Origin: an uncultured Oscillospiraceae bacterium
GTDB taxonomy: Bacteria > Bacillota > Clostridia > Oscillospirales > Oscillospiraceae
Direction: 5' to 3'
Assembly: GCA_934589705.1 (NCBI GenBank)
Contig: CAKTOH010000006.1
Location: 55,645 to 119,644, forward strand
DNA: 64,000 nt
Within the stretch, counting starts at the first letter, position 1, and the number at the start of each line of letters is the position of its first letter. This document shows positions 24,054 to 32,384 of this stretch, one piece after another. The notes beneath the pieces are model-generated. The model was given only the letters and a program-made list of their open reading frames with translations. It was not told the DNA's origin and ran no database searches. Both the position numbers and the translations under genes were made by a program.

Positions 24054-24790
24054 AGGAATATTTGCACGGCTTTATCATGTGTCAGAGTATGTTCTGCGCC
24101 ATTCCCTGTCCGGTGCAGCTCTGGGACGAGAACGCCAGAGACCGGATGCTTCCCATGCTTCCCGTTGTGGGTCTGGAAATCGGAGCCTTGTGGGCGCTCC
24201 TTGGATGGATCACAGGGCAGCTGGGACTGCCTGCCCTGGTTCGGGGGCTGATTCTGGGGGTATACCCCTATCTCGCCACCGGTTTTCTGCATTTGGACGG
24301 CTTCATGGACGTGACGGACGCGGTGAAGTCCTGCCGGGATTTGCCTAAGCGGCGGGAAATCCTGAAGGATTCCCATGTGGGCTCCTTCGCGGTCATCGGC
24401 CTGTGCCTGCTGGTGATTGCCCAGGTGGCGCTGTTTGCCTCCGTTCCCGCCGGACAGAGCAGTCTGATTTTGCTGTTTATTCCGGCGGTGAGCCGGTGCG
24501 GCTCGGCGCTGGCGGTGACGGGGCTTCCCGCCATGTCCACCAGTCAGTACGCTTCTCAGAAAAAGCCCACCTCCCGGCTCTGGTGGCTGGGCGGGCTGAT
24601 CTGCCTTTTGGTAGGTCTGAGCTTTCTGACCTGCGGAAGGCTGGGCTTTGTGACGGTGGGATGCCTTGTGGGCTATGGCTTTGCCCTTTATCGGGGCTAT
24701 TCCAGCCTGGAAGGCATGAACGGAGACATTGCGGGCTACGCCCTGACCCTGGGGGAGCTGTGGGCCGTGGCCGTGTATGCGCTGATTTAG
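24050..24790 (+). CDS. cobS: Adenosylcobinamide-GDP ribazoletransferase (cobalamin synthase)
   Basis: A 246-aa integral membrane enzyme that joins adenosylcobinamide-GDP to alpha-ribazole (phosphate), the last assembly step of the nucleotide loop. It has about six to seven hydrophobic segments and the acidic metal motif HLDGFMDVTDAVKS near residue 78, followed by KDSHVGSFAVIG. The start overlaps the cobU stop. Normal length for the family. Confidence 0.93.
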   Translation: MKEYLHGFIMCQSMFCAIPCPVQLWDENARDRMLPMLPVVGLEIGALWALLGWITGQLGLPALVRGLILGVYPYLATGFLHLDGFMDVTDAVKSCRDLPKRREILKDSHVGSFAVIGLCLLVIAQVALFASVPAGQSSLILLFIPAVSRCGSALAVTGLPAMSTSQYASQKKPTSRLWWLGGLICLLVGLSFLTCGRLGFVTVGCLVGYGFALYRGYSSLEGMNGDIAGYALTLGELWAVAVYALI

Positions 24791-24799
24791 GAGGAAACT

Positions 24800-25174
24800 A
24801 TGGTTTTGATTATCGGCGGTGCCTATCAGGGTAAGCGTGATTACGCAAAACAAGCCTACCACCTGACGGAGAATGACATTTTTACCTGTAATGGCACGAA
24901 AATCGACTTTTCTAAGAAATGTATCGACCGGCTGGAGGAATTTGTGCTGGCCTGCGTCCGGGAGGGAATCGACCCGGAAGGCTATCTGCGGGAACAGGAA
25001 GCGCTCTGGGGCGACAGCATTCTGATCTGCCGGGATATTTTCTGTGGGGTTGTGCCCGTGGATCCGGTCATCCGGAAGTGGCGGCATACCACGGGTCTGT
25101 GCTGCCAGTATCTGGCAGGAGAAGCGGCTCAGGTCAGCCGGATTTTCTGCGGGCTGGAACAGAGGCTAAAATGA
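24800..25174 (+). CDS. Short CobU-like P-loop protein
   Basis: 124 aa, about two-thirds of a normal CobU. It begins VLIIGGAYQGKRDYAK, a P-loop in which the usual GKS is GKR. It lacks the central ADD/HRxxR region, yet keeps the C-terminal part (CRDIFCGVVPVDPVIRKWR, then GLEQRLK) that the first CobU has lost. It lies between cobS and the phosphatase, with GGAGG upstream and a four-base overlap downstream. It may supply one of the two CobU activities or be a regulatory partner; a decaying duplicate is the alternative. Confidence 0.7.
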   Translation: MVLIIGGAYQGKRDYAKQAYHLTENDIFTCNGTKIDFSKKCIDRLEEFVLACVREGIDPEGYLREQEALWGDSILICRDIFCGVVPVDPVIRKWRHTTGLCCQYLAGEAAQVSRIFCGLEQRLK

Positions 25175-25710
25175 GCATTTATCTGATTCGCCACGGAAAA
25201 ACCCGGGCAAATGAAGATCATCTCTACTGCGGTAGCACCGATCTGCCCCTGTCCCCGGCGGGACTGGCGGAATTGGGGGAGCTGCGCTATGACATTCACC
25301 CCACCCGGTTTGTCACCAGCGGAATGCGGCGCACCAACGAAACCCTCCGAACCCTTTTCGGAGACGTGCCCTTTGCTGTGGATGCTCGGTTCCGGGAGGT
25401 AGACTTCGGGGATTTCGAGATGAAAAGCTACGACATGCTCAAGGACGACCCGGCCTATCAGGCCTGGATCACCGGGGACAACGAGGCCAATGTCCCCCCA
25501 AAGGGGGAAAGCGGCGTACAGATGACCCGGCGGGTGCTGGCGGCCTTTTCCGAGCTTCCCGACGGCACAGCCCTCATCTGCCACGGCGGCGTCATAGCGG
25601 CAATCATGGCGGCCTGCTTTCCGGCAGAGGGGAAGCACCGCTATCAGTGGCAGCCTGCCAGCGGCCATGGCTATGAACTCAGCGGTGATACCTACCGGGA
25701 AATTCCATAA
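25171..25710 (+). CDS. Histidine phosphatase, probable alpha-ribazole phosphatase (CobC-like)
   Basis: A 179-aa phosphoglycerate-mutase-fold phosphatase. The catalytic LIRHGKTRANE segment is at residue 5, the second arginine is in TSGMRRTNETL, the acid is in REVDFGDFE and the last histidine in LICHGGVIAA. Its place at the end of the cobT-cobU-cobS operon argues for removal of phosphate from alpha-ribazole phosphate (or cobalamin phosphate). The start codon overlaps the previous stop; terminator at 25713. Confidence 0.85.
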   Translation: MSIYLIRHGKTRANEDHLYCGSTDLPLSPAGLAELGELRYDIHPTRFVTSGMRRTNETLRTLFGDVPFAVDARFREVDFGDFEMKSYDMLKDDPAYQAWITGDNEANVPPKGESGVQMTRRVLAAFSELPDGTALICHGGVIAAIMAACFPAEGKHRYQWQPASGHGYELSGDTYREIP

Positions 25711-25712
25711 AG

Positions 25713-25755
25713 AACCCCCGGGGTGCAGTGTTTGCACCCCGGGGTTGTCGTTTTT
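25713..25755 (+). terminator. Terminator of the cobalamin operon
   Basis: AACCCCGGGGTGCA pairs with TGCACCCCGGGGTT (one extra C bulged on the left), then gtcgttttt. Confidence 0.85.
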
Positions 25756-25768
25756 ATACTATTTCTTA

Positions 25769-25788
25769 GGGCCTATCTGAAAGCCGGG
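25769..25788. repeat. Solo end of MITE-like element B
   Basis: AGGGCCTATCTGAAAGCCGG matches the termini of the element at 11099. It abuts the stop codon (25791-25793) of the minus-strand gene, and no partner end is nearby. Confidence 0.45.
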
Positions 25789-25790
25789 TG

Positions 25791-27323
25791 TCAATCCGAC
25801 AGCTTCACCACGAAGGTATCCCCGATTTTCTTCATAGAACCGTAGTAGGGATATACGCTCATTTCGGCGAATTCCGGAGAGGCGGCAATTTCCGCCTCCT
25901 CCGCCTGGGAAGCGAAGGGAATGGCAAAGCCCACATACTGCTCCAGAAACCGCTCCTTGGAGTAGCTGTCCGGCTTGAAGCCGGTGACACCGGTGAGAGT
26001 GTCGGTGAAGCCCAGGTGCTCTTCATAGAAGCTGGGATCCTTCCAGGTGCCGATAATCGCCAGCTTGCTTCCCTGGGTGAACTCCGGAGAGGTTTTGATG
26101 TCGGCAATCAGGGAGGTGTAGAAGGCGTAGGCATTTTCATAGCGCAGGTGCAGCGTCAGATAGGATTCGTTGGCGATATAAATATTGACGGAGACCACCA
26201 GGGCGCACAGCACCGGCAGCACGTTCAGTACCGCCCGGCGAAGCCGGGAAATTGGCGGGCAGGAGTCTGCCAGCATCAGCATCAGCAGGTAGACGTCCAC
26301 CACGCTGTAGAGCACGATGGTGTGAATGGAAGCCGGGGTGATGAACAGGTAAATGCAGCACACCGCCAGGGGGAACAGCACCAGCGCCGTAACCAGCAGC
26401 ACCAGATTCAGCGTGTCGCGTTTCTGAGCCTTTACCCGGATAATCAGCAGAATGGCCGCGGCAAGCCACAGAAGTCCGTGCAGCACCCGGGAAAGCTTCG
26501 TGGGAACCAGGGAGAAGGTGCCGTCTGTAAAGACGGAGAGGAAGGCACGGTAGGCCTGCAGGGCATTGGCGGGCAGGGACAGGGGAGAGAAGGCCAGGCC
26601 ACCCGTGGCATAGCCCGCCATTTTCTGATGGGTCAGGGCCAGAGCCAGCTGGGCAAGGCCGTAGTAGAGCCCCAGCGCCAGGGCCAGGAAGAAAATGTAG
26701 CCCAAGCCGTCCCGGAGCACCGCTTTTCCGTCCTCCCTGTCCAGCAGGCGGCGGATAACAACGGTCACCAGGAGCCCGGCGCACAGCCCTACAAAGGCCT
26801 GATAAATGCCCAGGGCGAACACCAGGCAGCCAAGAGCCGCCAGTCGGTACCATTTATTCGGCTGCTGCACCAGCCACAGGGCCAGTGCCGTCAGCAGAAT
26901 GGCCAAGCCGTAGCTGGTACTCGTGAACATATAGCCGAAGATGCCCGTGAGAGACGGAAAGGTGATTACCAGTCCCGCCGCCAGCACCTGGGCCCAGCGG
27001 CTCCGAAGGGGCAGGGCGTGCACCAGAACGCACACGGCCACCGCCAGAAAGAAAACGGTGAGAATGCCGTAAATCCAGGGCATGGACACATTTGGAAAGA
27101 GAATGTCCATAAAACAAAGACCCCAGCGGCCCAGCACCACACTGCCGCCCTTGGCGAACAGGGCGTTGACCTCGTCGTGGTTCACAAGCTTATTGGCAAA
27201 GGCAAAGCCGTGGGCGAGAAAGCCGAAAATCAGGGCTGCGCTCAGAGGTACCCGGTTTCCTTTGGCCTTTCTGCCCAGCCAGGACAGCACCCGCTGAAAC
27301 AGCAGTGGGTTGTTTTCCGTCAT
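25791..27323 (-). CDS. Multi-pass membrane protein, GtrII-like glucosyltransferase family
   Basis: A 510-aa protein with about 11-12 hydrophobic helices. The early acidic motif in FANKLVNHDEVNALF and the following GRWGLCFMDILF match the Glucos_trans_II (GtrII) family, which uses lipid-linked glucose to modify surface polysaccharides. The last 150 residues form a soluble, presumably external domain. An in-frame ATG at 27335 is fused to its own RBS; ATG 27323, 12 nt after AAAGG, is more likely. No other glycan-assembly genes are adjacent, so the acceptor is unknown. Confidence 0.75.
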   Translation of the reverse strand: MTENNPLLFQRVLSWLGRKAKGNRVPLSAALIFGFLAHGFAFANKLVNHDEVNALFAKGGSVVLGRWGLCFMDILFPNVSMPWIYGILTVFFLAVAVCVLVHALPLRSRWAQVLAAGLVITFPSLTGIFGYMFTSTSYGLAILLTALALWLVQQPNKWYRLAALGCLVFALGIYQAFVGLCAGLLVTVVIRRLLDREDGKAVLRDGLGYIFFLALALGLYYGLAQLALALTHQKMAGYATGGLAFSPLSLPANALQAYRAFLSVFTDGTFSLVPTKLSRVLHGLLWLAAAILLIIRVKAQKRDTLNLVLLVTALVLFPLAVCCIYLFITPASIHTIVLYSVVDVYLLMLMLADSCPPISRLRRAVLNVLPVLCALVVSVNIYIANESYLTLHLRYENAYAFYTSLIADIKTSPEFTQGSKLAIIGTWKDPSFYEEHLGFTDTLTGVTGFKPDSYSKERFLEQYVGFAIPFASQAEEAEIAASPEFAEMSVYPYYGSMKKIGDTFVVKLSD

Positions 27324-27433
27324 AATGGGACACATCCTTTCATTTTCACCATTATAACCGGATTTTGGAGCAGCGTCAATAGACAGAAAATCCGCCGCAC
27401 TGGTTTGCAGCGCGGCGGGTTGGTAAGTTGGGA

Positions 27434-29098
27434 TTACAATTCCAGCACGACAGCCTCACGGGGGGAGAGGGTCATGGAAGTGCCGGCGATCTCCCGGCCG
27501 GAATTGGTCAGAAGGGTCTTCTTCACAGTCGCGGGCAAATGCAGGCACTGGGTCTCCCGGCCGAAATTCGCCGCCACCAGCACTCGCTGGTGACCGTTTT
27601 CCCGGTAATAGACCAGAATCCGGTGGGAATTTTCAAAAGCCGGACGGAATTCGCCGTAGGCAAACAGCTGCCCGTATTCCGGGGATTTGCGCAAAGCAGT
27701 CAAGCGGCGGTAGTAGTTCAGCACGGAATCCGGGTCGTTCTCCTGAGCGGCCACGTTGATTTCCGGGTAATTGTCGTTGACTTTGAGCCAGGGGGTGCCG
27801 GTGGTGAAGCCGGCGTTTGGGGAAGAATCCCACTGCATGGGGGTTCTGGCGTTGTCCCGGCTCATCTTCTCGCAGGCGGCCAGGGCCTGTTCTTCGGTGA
27901 GCCCGGCATTCAGGGCTACCTGATACTGATCCTTGGTATTGATATCGTTGAATTCCTCGATGCTGCCCCAGTGGGCATTGGTCATGCCGATTTCCTGACC
28001 CTGGTAGAGAAAGGGAATGCCCCGCAGGAGCAAGCTCACCGTGCCCAGCATTTTCTTGCCCATGGGATTCCGGGCGTAGGGAGGCAGGAACCGGGAGACT
28101 CCCCGCGGCTCGTCGTGGTTTTCGATGATGTTCGCCTTGAAGCCGATTCCCTGGGTCTCCAACTGAGACTGAAAAATCACGTCCCGCCACCGGGCAAAAT
28201 CGATATCCGGAGCATCGTACCAGCCGTGAGCCCCGGTGCTGAGAATGTGGGCGCTGAAGTCGAACATGGTGGAAAAATACCCGTCCTCCCCGATGAAGCA
28301 TCTCAGCTCCTCCGGCTTCATGTTGAACACCTCCGCCACGGTGAAGGCATCGTGCTTGGCAAAGGTATGAGCTTTCAGATCTGCCAGGAAATCTCCCACG
28401 CCCTCCACGCTGTCCACCATTTTGGTGCACATGGCAAGACCGTCCGGGCCGTCCGCCGGATAGTCCGGGAAGGACAGATCCTTTTTGATATTGATAATGG
28501 CGTCAATCCGGAAGCCCGCAAGTCCCTTGTCCAGCCACCAGTTCACCATGTGGTAGAGCTTTTGCCGCACCACCGGATTTTCCCAGTTCAGATCCGGCTG
28601 CTCCTTGGCAAACATATGGAAATAGTATTTGTCCGTGCCGGGCACCGGCTCCCAGCAGCTTCCGCCGAAATAGGAGCGCAGATTGCTGGGGGGATTGCCG
28701 TTTTTGCCCCGGCGGAAATAGAAGTAGTCCGCGTACTCCCCCTCCGGGTCGGCCAGAGCCTTTCGGAACCATTCGTGCTCGTTGGAGCAGTGGTTGATGA
28801 CCAGATCCATGATGATGTGCATATCCCGCTTTTTCGCCTGAGCCAGCAGCTCGTCAAACTGCTCCATGGTGCCGAACTGCCGGGCAATGCCGTAGTAGTC
28901 GGAGATGTCGTAGCCCTGGTCGGCAAAGGGCGAGGGATAGATGGGAGACAGCCAGAGAATGTCAATGCCCAGACCTTTCAGATAATCCAGCTTGGACAGA
29001 ATCCCCGCCAGATCGCCGATACCGTCCCCGTTGGTGTCGAGAAAGCTCTTGGGATAAATCTGATAGGCGACTTTATCGTGCCACCACTTTTTTTCCAT
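27434..29098 (-). CDS. GH13 alpha-glucosidase (oligo-1,6-glucosidase type)
   Basis: A 554-aa cytoplasmic glycoside hydrolase of the GH13 oligo-1,6-glucosidase/alpha-glucosidase group. It begins WWHDKVAYQIYPKSF, typical of that subfamily. It shows DLVINHCSNEHEWF, the nucleophile in GFRIDAIINI, the acid in TVAEVFNM and the third carboxylate in IENHDEPRG, with QGQEIGMTN. It would release glucose from isomaltose-type or malto-oligosaccharides and so complements the pullulanase and phosphorylase at 5-11 kb. RBS AAAGGGG upstream of ATG 29098; own promoter. Confidence 0.93.
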   Translation of the reverse strand: MEKKWWHDKVAYQIYPKSFLDTNGDGIGDLAGILSKLDYLKGLGIDILWLSPIYPSPFADQGYDISDYYGIARQFGTMEQFDELLAQAKKRDMHIIMDLVINHCSNEHEWFRKALADPEGEYADYFYFRRGKNGNPPSNLRSYFGGSCWEPVPGTDKYYFHMFAKEQPDLNWENPVVRQKLYHMVNWWLDKGLAGFRIDAIINIKKDLSFPDYPADGPDGLAMCTKMVDSVEGVGDFLADLKAHTFAKHDAFTVAEVFNMKPEELRCFIGEDGYFSTMFDFSAHILSTGAHGWYDAPDIDFARWRDVIFQSQLETQGIGFKANIIENHDEPRGVSRFLPPYARNPMGKKMLGTVSLLLRGIPFLYQGQEIGMTNAHWGSIEEFNDINTKDQYQVALNAGLTEEQALAACEKMSRDNARTPMQWDSSPNAGFTTGTPWLKVNDNYPEINVAAQENDPDSVLNYYRRLTALRKSPEYGQLFAYGEFRPAFENSHRILVYYRENGHQRVLVAANFGRETQCLHLPATVKKTLLTNSGREIAGTSMTLSPREAVVLEL

Positions 29099-29124
29099 AC
29101 AAAACGCCCCTTTCTGTTTTGCTC

Positions 29125-29153
29125 ATTCTACATAGAACGTCCGGAAATGTCAA
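29125..29153 (-). promoter_or_regulatory. Promoter of the alpha-glucosidase gene
   Basis: On the minus strand TTGACA (29153-29148), 17-bp spacer, TAGAAT (29130-29125). It overlaps the stop codon of the upstream LysR gene. Confidence 0.65.
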
Positions 29154-30055
29154 ATGGGTTTTTCCTTGGATTCCCCCTCTGTCGTCACCAGCTCCCGGAA
29201 TTTCCGAGCCGCCGGACTAAGAGGCCGGGTCTGCTGCTCCAGCAGGCAGATGGTTCTGGCAGGCAGCGCCCGGGTCAGCTCCAGCTGCCGCACCGAGCCT
29301 GTCTCCCGTGCCACGAAATCCTCCGGCACAAAGCCGATGCCCAGATCGTTTTTCACCAGAGGCAGAATCTGATCCGCCGTAGCCGCCTCAATGTCCGGGT
29401 GAAAGGGCAGGCCATCCACCCGAAACCATTCCTCATAGAGGCCGTAGGTCATGGTGTCCCGGCTCAGGCTGATCAGAGGATACTCCGACAGTTCCTTGGG
29501 GGTAATGGGTCGGGCGGGAAACAGACCCAGCCCCGGGCTGCACACCGCCACCTCCTGCACCTTCCGCAGCGGAAACTGGCTCAGGTTTTTTCTGGGCTCC
29601 ACCGGGGTGGTGACCACTGCCAGATCTACCATTTCCTCATCCAGAGCCCGGACTGCCTGGGGGGTGGAATAGTTGTTCACCCGAATCTGAATGCCCGGAT
29701 AGGCAGAGCGGAACCGGCGGAGAATGGGAAGCAGGAAGCAGTGCAGCGCCACCTCGCTGGCTCCGATGGAAATGCTTCCCATCCGCAGCCGGGTGGTCAG
29801 CTTCAGCTCATCCTCCGCCCGGCGCAGGTGCTCCATGGCAGGCGCCACATGGGAATAGAGCAGCTCGCCCTCCGGGGTCAGCTGAACGCCCTTGTTGGTT
29901 CGCAGAAACAGCTTGCAGTCCAGTTCCCCCTCCAGCAGCTTCACCGCATGGGTCACATTGGGCTGGCTGCTGTAAAGAGCCGCTGCCGCCTGGGTGATAT
30001 TTCCGCACCGGGCCACCTGATAGAATACCCGATAATGCTCCATGGAAACTGCCAT
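29150..30055 (-). CDS. LysR-family transcriptional regulator
   Basis: A 301-aa regulator. Residues 5-65 are the winged helix-turn-helix (FYQVARCGNITQAAAAL, SSQPNVTHAVKLLE, GVQLTPEGELL). The rest is the periplasmic-binding-like effector domain with a final cysteine-poor dimer region. GGAGG seven bases upstream supports ATG 30055. It ends at the promoter of the alpha-glucosidase gene and faces away from the cytidylate-kinase/MATE pair, whose promoter lies about 50 bp upstream. Either neighbour could be its target, the divergent pair being more usual for LysR proteins. Confidence 0.9.
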   Translation of the reverse strand: MAVSMEHYRVFYQVARCGNITQAAAALYSSQPNVTHAVKLLEGELDCKLFLRTNKGVQLTPEGELLYSHVAPAMEHLRRAEDELKLTTRLRMGSISIGASEVALHCFLLPILRRFRSAYPGIQIRVNNYSTPQAVRALDEEMVDLAVVTTPVEPRKNLSQFPLRKVQEVAVCSPGLGLFPARPITPKELSEYPLISLSRDTMTYGLYEEWFRVDGLPFHPDIEAATADQILPLVKNDLGIGFVPEDFVARETGSVRQLELTRALPARTICLLEQQTRPLSPAARKFRELVTTEGESKEKPI

Positions 30056-30104
30056 ATGTCATCCTCCATAAATCCAATTGATGTCCAGCATATCAAATAT
30101 CTAT

Positions 30105-30133
30105 TTTACATATTGTTCTTTGGGAATTATACT
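30105..30133 (+). promoter_or_regulatory. Promoter of the cytidylate-kinase-like/MATE pair
   Basis: TTTACA (30105-30110), 17-bp spacer, TATACT (30128-30133), in the LysR intergenic region. Confidence 0.6.
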
Positions 30134-30182
30134 ATAGCCGTTTTCAGGTGTCAATGACCCAAATCCAAGGAGGACAGAGAAA

Positions 30183-30815
30183 ATGGAAAAGAAATATACC
30201 ATTTGTATCGGTCGGCAATACGGAAGCGGCGGCCGGGAAGTCGGCGAGCTGGTTGCCAGAAAGCTGGGCGTTACCTGCTATGACAAGCTGCTCATTCAGG
30301 AGGCCGCCAAGAAAAGCGGCATGGACAGTCAGTTCCTTGCCACCCATGAGGAGACCATGAAGGACATGCTGCTGCCCATCAGCGGCAACCCCTTTGCCGA
30401 TACGGCGGACATGTCCGGCATCTTCTACTTTGCCGGTGACCACGCCTACAACGCGGAAAAGCAGGCCATCACGGAAATTGCTCAGCGGGAATCCTCGGTG
30501 ATGATCGGCAGATGCGCTTCCTCCATTCTGGCAAGCCAGGGAAATGTGCTTTCCGTATTCCTGTATGGCAACGAGGGCGACTGTATTGACCGGATTGCCG
30601 CCCGGAACGGCCTGAGCAAGAAGGAAGCCCGGGAGCGGATGGAGAAGATCAACCGGATGCGCCGCCGGTACTTCAATTTCTACGCCATGACCGAGTGGGG
30701 CAAGCCGGAAAGCTACGATGCCATGCTCTCCACCAGCTCCCTGGGAACCCAGGGCTGCGCGGACATCATCGTTCGCCTGCTGGAGCAGAAGCTGGGGGTG
30801 AAATGCCATGAATAA
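30183..30815 (+). CDS. Cytidylate-kinase-like family protein (second copy)
   Basis: A 210-aa paralogue of the protein at 7988. It shares MEKK, then CIGRQYGSGGREVG, TCYDKLLIQEAAKKSG, SVMIGRCASSIL and a late YFNFYAMTEWG. The P-loop again has GGR in place of GKS/T. It overlaps the MATE gene by eight bases, so the two are co-translated. This link hints at a nucleotide-like or drug-modifying partner for the exporter, but no substrate is known. Confidence 0.8.
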   Translation: MEKKYTICIGRQYGSGGREVGELVARKLGVTCYDKLLIQEAAKKSGMDSQFLATHEETMKDMLLPISGNPFADTADMSGIFYFAGDHAYNAEKQAITEIAQRESSVMIGRCASSILASQGNVLSVFLYGNEGDCIDRIAARNGLSKKEARERMEKINRMRRRYFNFYAMTEWGKPESYDAMLSTSSLGTQGCADIIVRLLEQKLGVKCHE

Positions 30816-32178
30816 GGACTTGACCGTAGGCCGCCCGGAAACGGTTCTTTGGAAATTTTGTCTGCCCCTTTTCGGCAGCATCATCTTCCAGCAGCTGTAC
30901 AATCTGGCCGACAGCTTTGTCGCCGGCAAATTCGTAGGCGAGAACGCCCTGGCCGCCGTGGGCAACAGCTATGAGATCACCCTGATTTTCATTGCCTTTG
31001 CCTTCGGCTGCAACATCGGCTGCTCGGTGGTCGTGTCCCAGCTCTTCGGCGCGAAGAAGCTTTCGGAGCTGAAAACCGCCGTGTACACCACCCTGATTTC
31101 CAGCGGCGTAGTATGTCTGGTGCTGATGGTCTTCGGCACCGTGTTCTGCACCGACCTTCTGGAACTGATCCACACGCCCCAGGACATTCTGGCAGACTCC
31201 AAGCTGTACCTGGATATCTACATCTGGGGACTGCCCTTCGTGTTCTATTACAATGTAGCCACGGGCATTTTCTCCGCCCTGGGCGACTCCAAAACCCCCT
31301 TCTATTTCCTGGCCGCCTCGTCCCTATCCAACATTGCGGTGGACATTCTCTTCGTCACCGCTTTCAAAATGGGCGTAGCCGGTGTGGCCTGGGCCACCTT
31401 CCTGTGTCAGGGTGTCAGCTGCGTGCTGGCAGTGATTGTGGTATTCCGCCGGTTCCGCACCATTGAGACCAGGGAAAAGCCCAAGCTTTTCTCCCTGCCC
31501 CTGCTGAAAAAAATCGCCATTGTGGCGGTACCCAGCATTTTGCAGCAGAGCTTCATCTCTGTGGGCAATATCATCATTCAGAGTGTTATCAACACCTTCG
31601 GCGCCAGCGTCATCGCGGGCTACTCCGCTTCCGTGAAGCTCAATAACCTGGTCATCACCTCCTTTACCACCCTGGGCAACGGCATTTCCAACTACACCGC
31701 TCAGAATGTGGGGGCGGACAAGCCTCTGCGGGTCTGCCAGGGCTTCCGAGCCGGGCTGAAGCTGGTGTGGATGCTGTGTTTGCCCCTGACCCTGCTTTAC
31801 TTCCTGGCAGGTCAGTACCTGCTGTACCTCTTCCTGGATAATCCCACAGGCACCGCCATGCAGGTGGGCATTCAGTTCCTTCGGATTCTGTCGCCGTTCT
31901 ACTTTGTCGTCTCCGCCAAGCTGGTTTCCGACGGCATTCTCCGGGGCGCGGGGCAGATGAAGCCCTTTATGATCGGCACCTTCACCGATCTGATTCTCCG
32001 GGTGGTGCTGGCCAAAGTGCTGTCCATTCCCTTCGGCCCTCTGGGCATCTGGTGCGCCTGGCCCATCGGCTGGAGCATCTCCACGGTCATGTCCGTATCC
32101 TTCTACGAGAAAGGCCCCTGGAAGAAGGCGGAGTCCGAGGAAGCCCGGACACCTGTTCCGGCTGCCGCGCAGAAGTAA
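30808..32178 (+). CDS. MATE-family efflux transporter
   Basis: A 456-aa membrane protein with 12 predicted helices in two related halves. The first helices carry PLFGSIIFQQLYNLADSFVAGKFVG, a typical MATE/NorM-like opening, and the second half begins IAIVAVPSILQQSFISVGN. Such proteins export cationic drugs or metabolites with Na+ or H+ antiport. A C-terminal charged tail ends in PVPAAAQK. Translationally coupled to the preceding kinase-like gene. Confidence 0.92.
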   Translation: MNKDLTVGRPETVLWKFCLPLFGSIIFQQLYNLADSFVAGKFVGENALAAVGNSYEITLIFIAFAFGCNIGCSVVVSQLFGAKKLSELKTAVYTTLISSGVVCLVLMVFGTVFCTDLLELIHTPQDILADSKLYLDIYIWGLPFVFYYNVATGIFSALGDSKTPFYFLAASSLSNIAVDILFVTAFKMGVAGVAWATFLCQGVSCVLAVIVVFRRFRTIETREKPKLFSLPLLKKIAIVAVPSILQQSFISVGNIIIQSVINTFGASVIAGYSASVKLNNLVITSFTTLGNGISNYTAQNVGADKPLRVCQGFRAGLKLVWMLCLPLTLLYFLAGQYLLYLFLDNPTGTAMQVGIQFLRILSPFYFVVSAKLVSDGILRGAGQMKPFMIGTFTDLILRVVLAKVLSIPFGPLGIWCAWPIGWSISTVMSVSFYEKGPWKKAESEEARTPVPAAAQK

Positions 32179-32246
32179 CCTGGAGGAGTGTTCCTGCAAT
32201 AAAAATATCTGTCTTCTGTACAAAAACGTTTCCGGGAATCTCCCCG

Positions 32247-32269
32247 TTTTTCGGCCTTTCGCCGAAAAA
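32247..32269. promoter_or_regulatory. Inverted repeat upstream of the AGCS promoter
   Basis: TTTTTCGGC - ctttc - GCCGAAAAA, nine perfect pairs, 12 bp before the -35 box. The T run precedes rather than follows the stem, so a protein-binding site is more likely than a plus-strand terminator. Confidence 0.4.
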
Positions 32270-32281
32270 TGTTTACCCTAC

Positions 32282-32310
32282 TTGACAGCATCGGCGAACC
32301 CGGGTATAAT
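32282..32310 (+). promoter_or_regulatory. Perfect consensus sigma-A promoter of the AGCS gene
   Basis: TTGACA (32282-32287), 17-bp spacer, TATAAT (32305-32310). Transcription should start near 32317. Confidence 0.85.
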
Positions 32311-32328
32311 TTCCCCATCCTAACGGCA

Positions 32329-32366
32329 AAGACGTCGTATACTTCGGTATACGGCGTCTTTTTTCG
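32329..32366 (+). terminator. Leader terminator/attenuator before the AGCS gene
   Basis: GACGTCGTATAC / GTATACGGCGTC with a TTCG tetraloop (one G-T pair), flanked by AA and a six-T run. It lies between the promoter and the RBS GAAGG (32373), so transcripts would usually stop after about 50 nt unless read-through is allowed. Confidence 0.7.
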
Positions 32367-32384
32367 CAGAAAGAAGGTTTTCTT

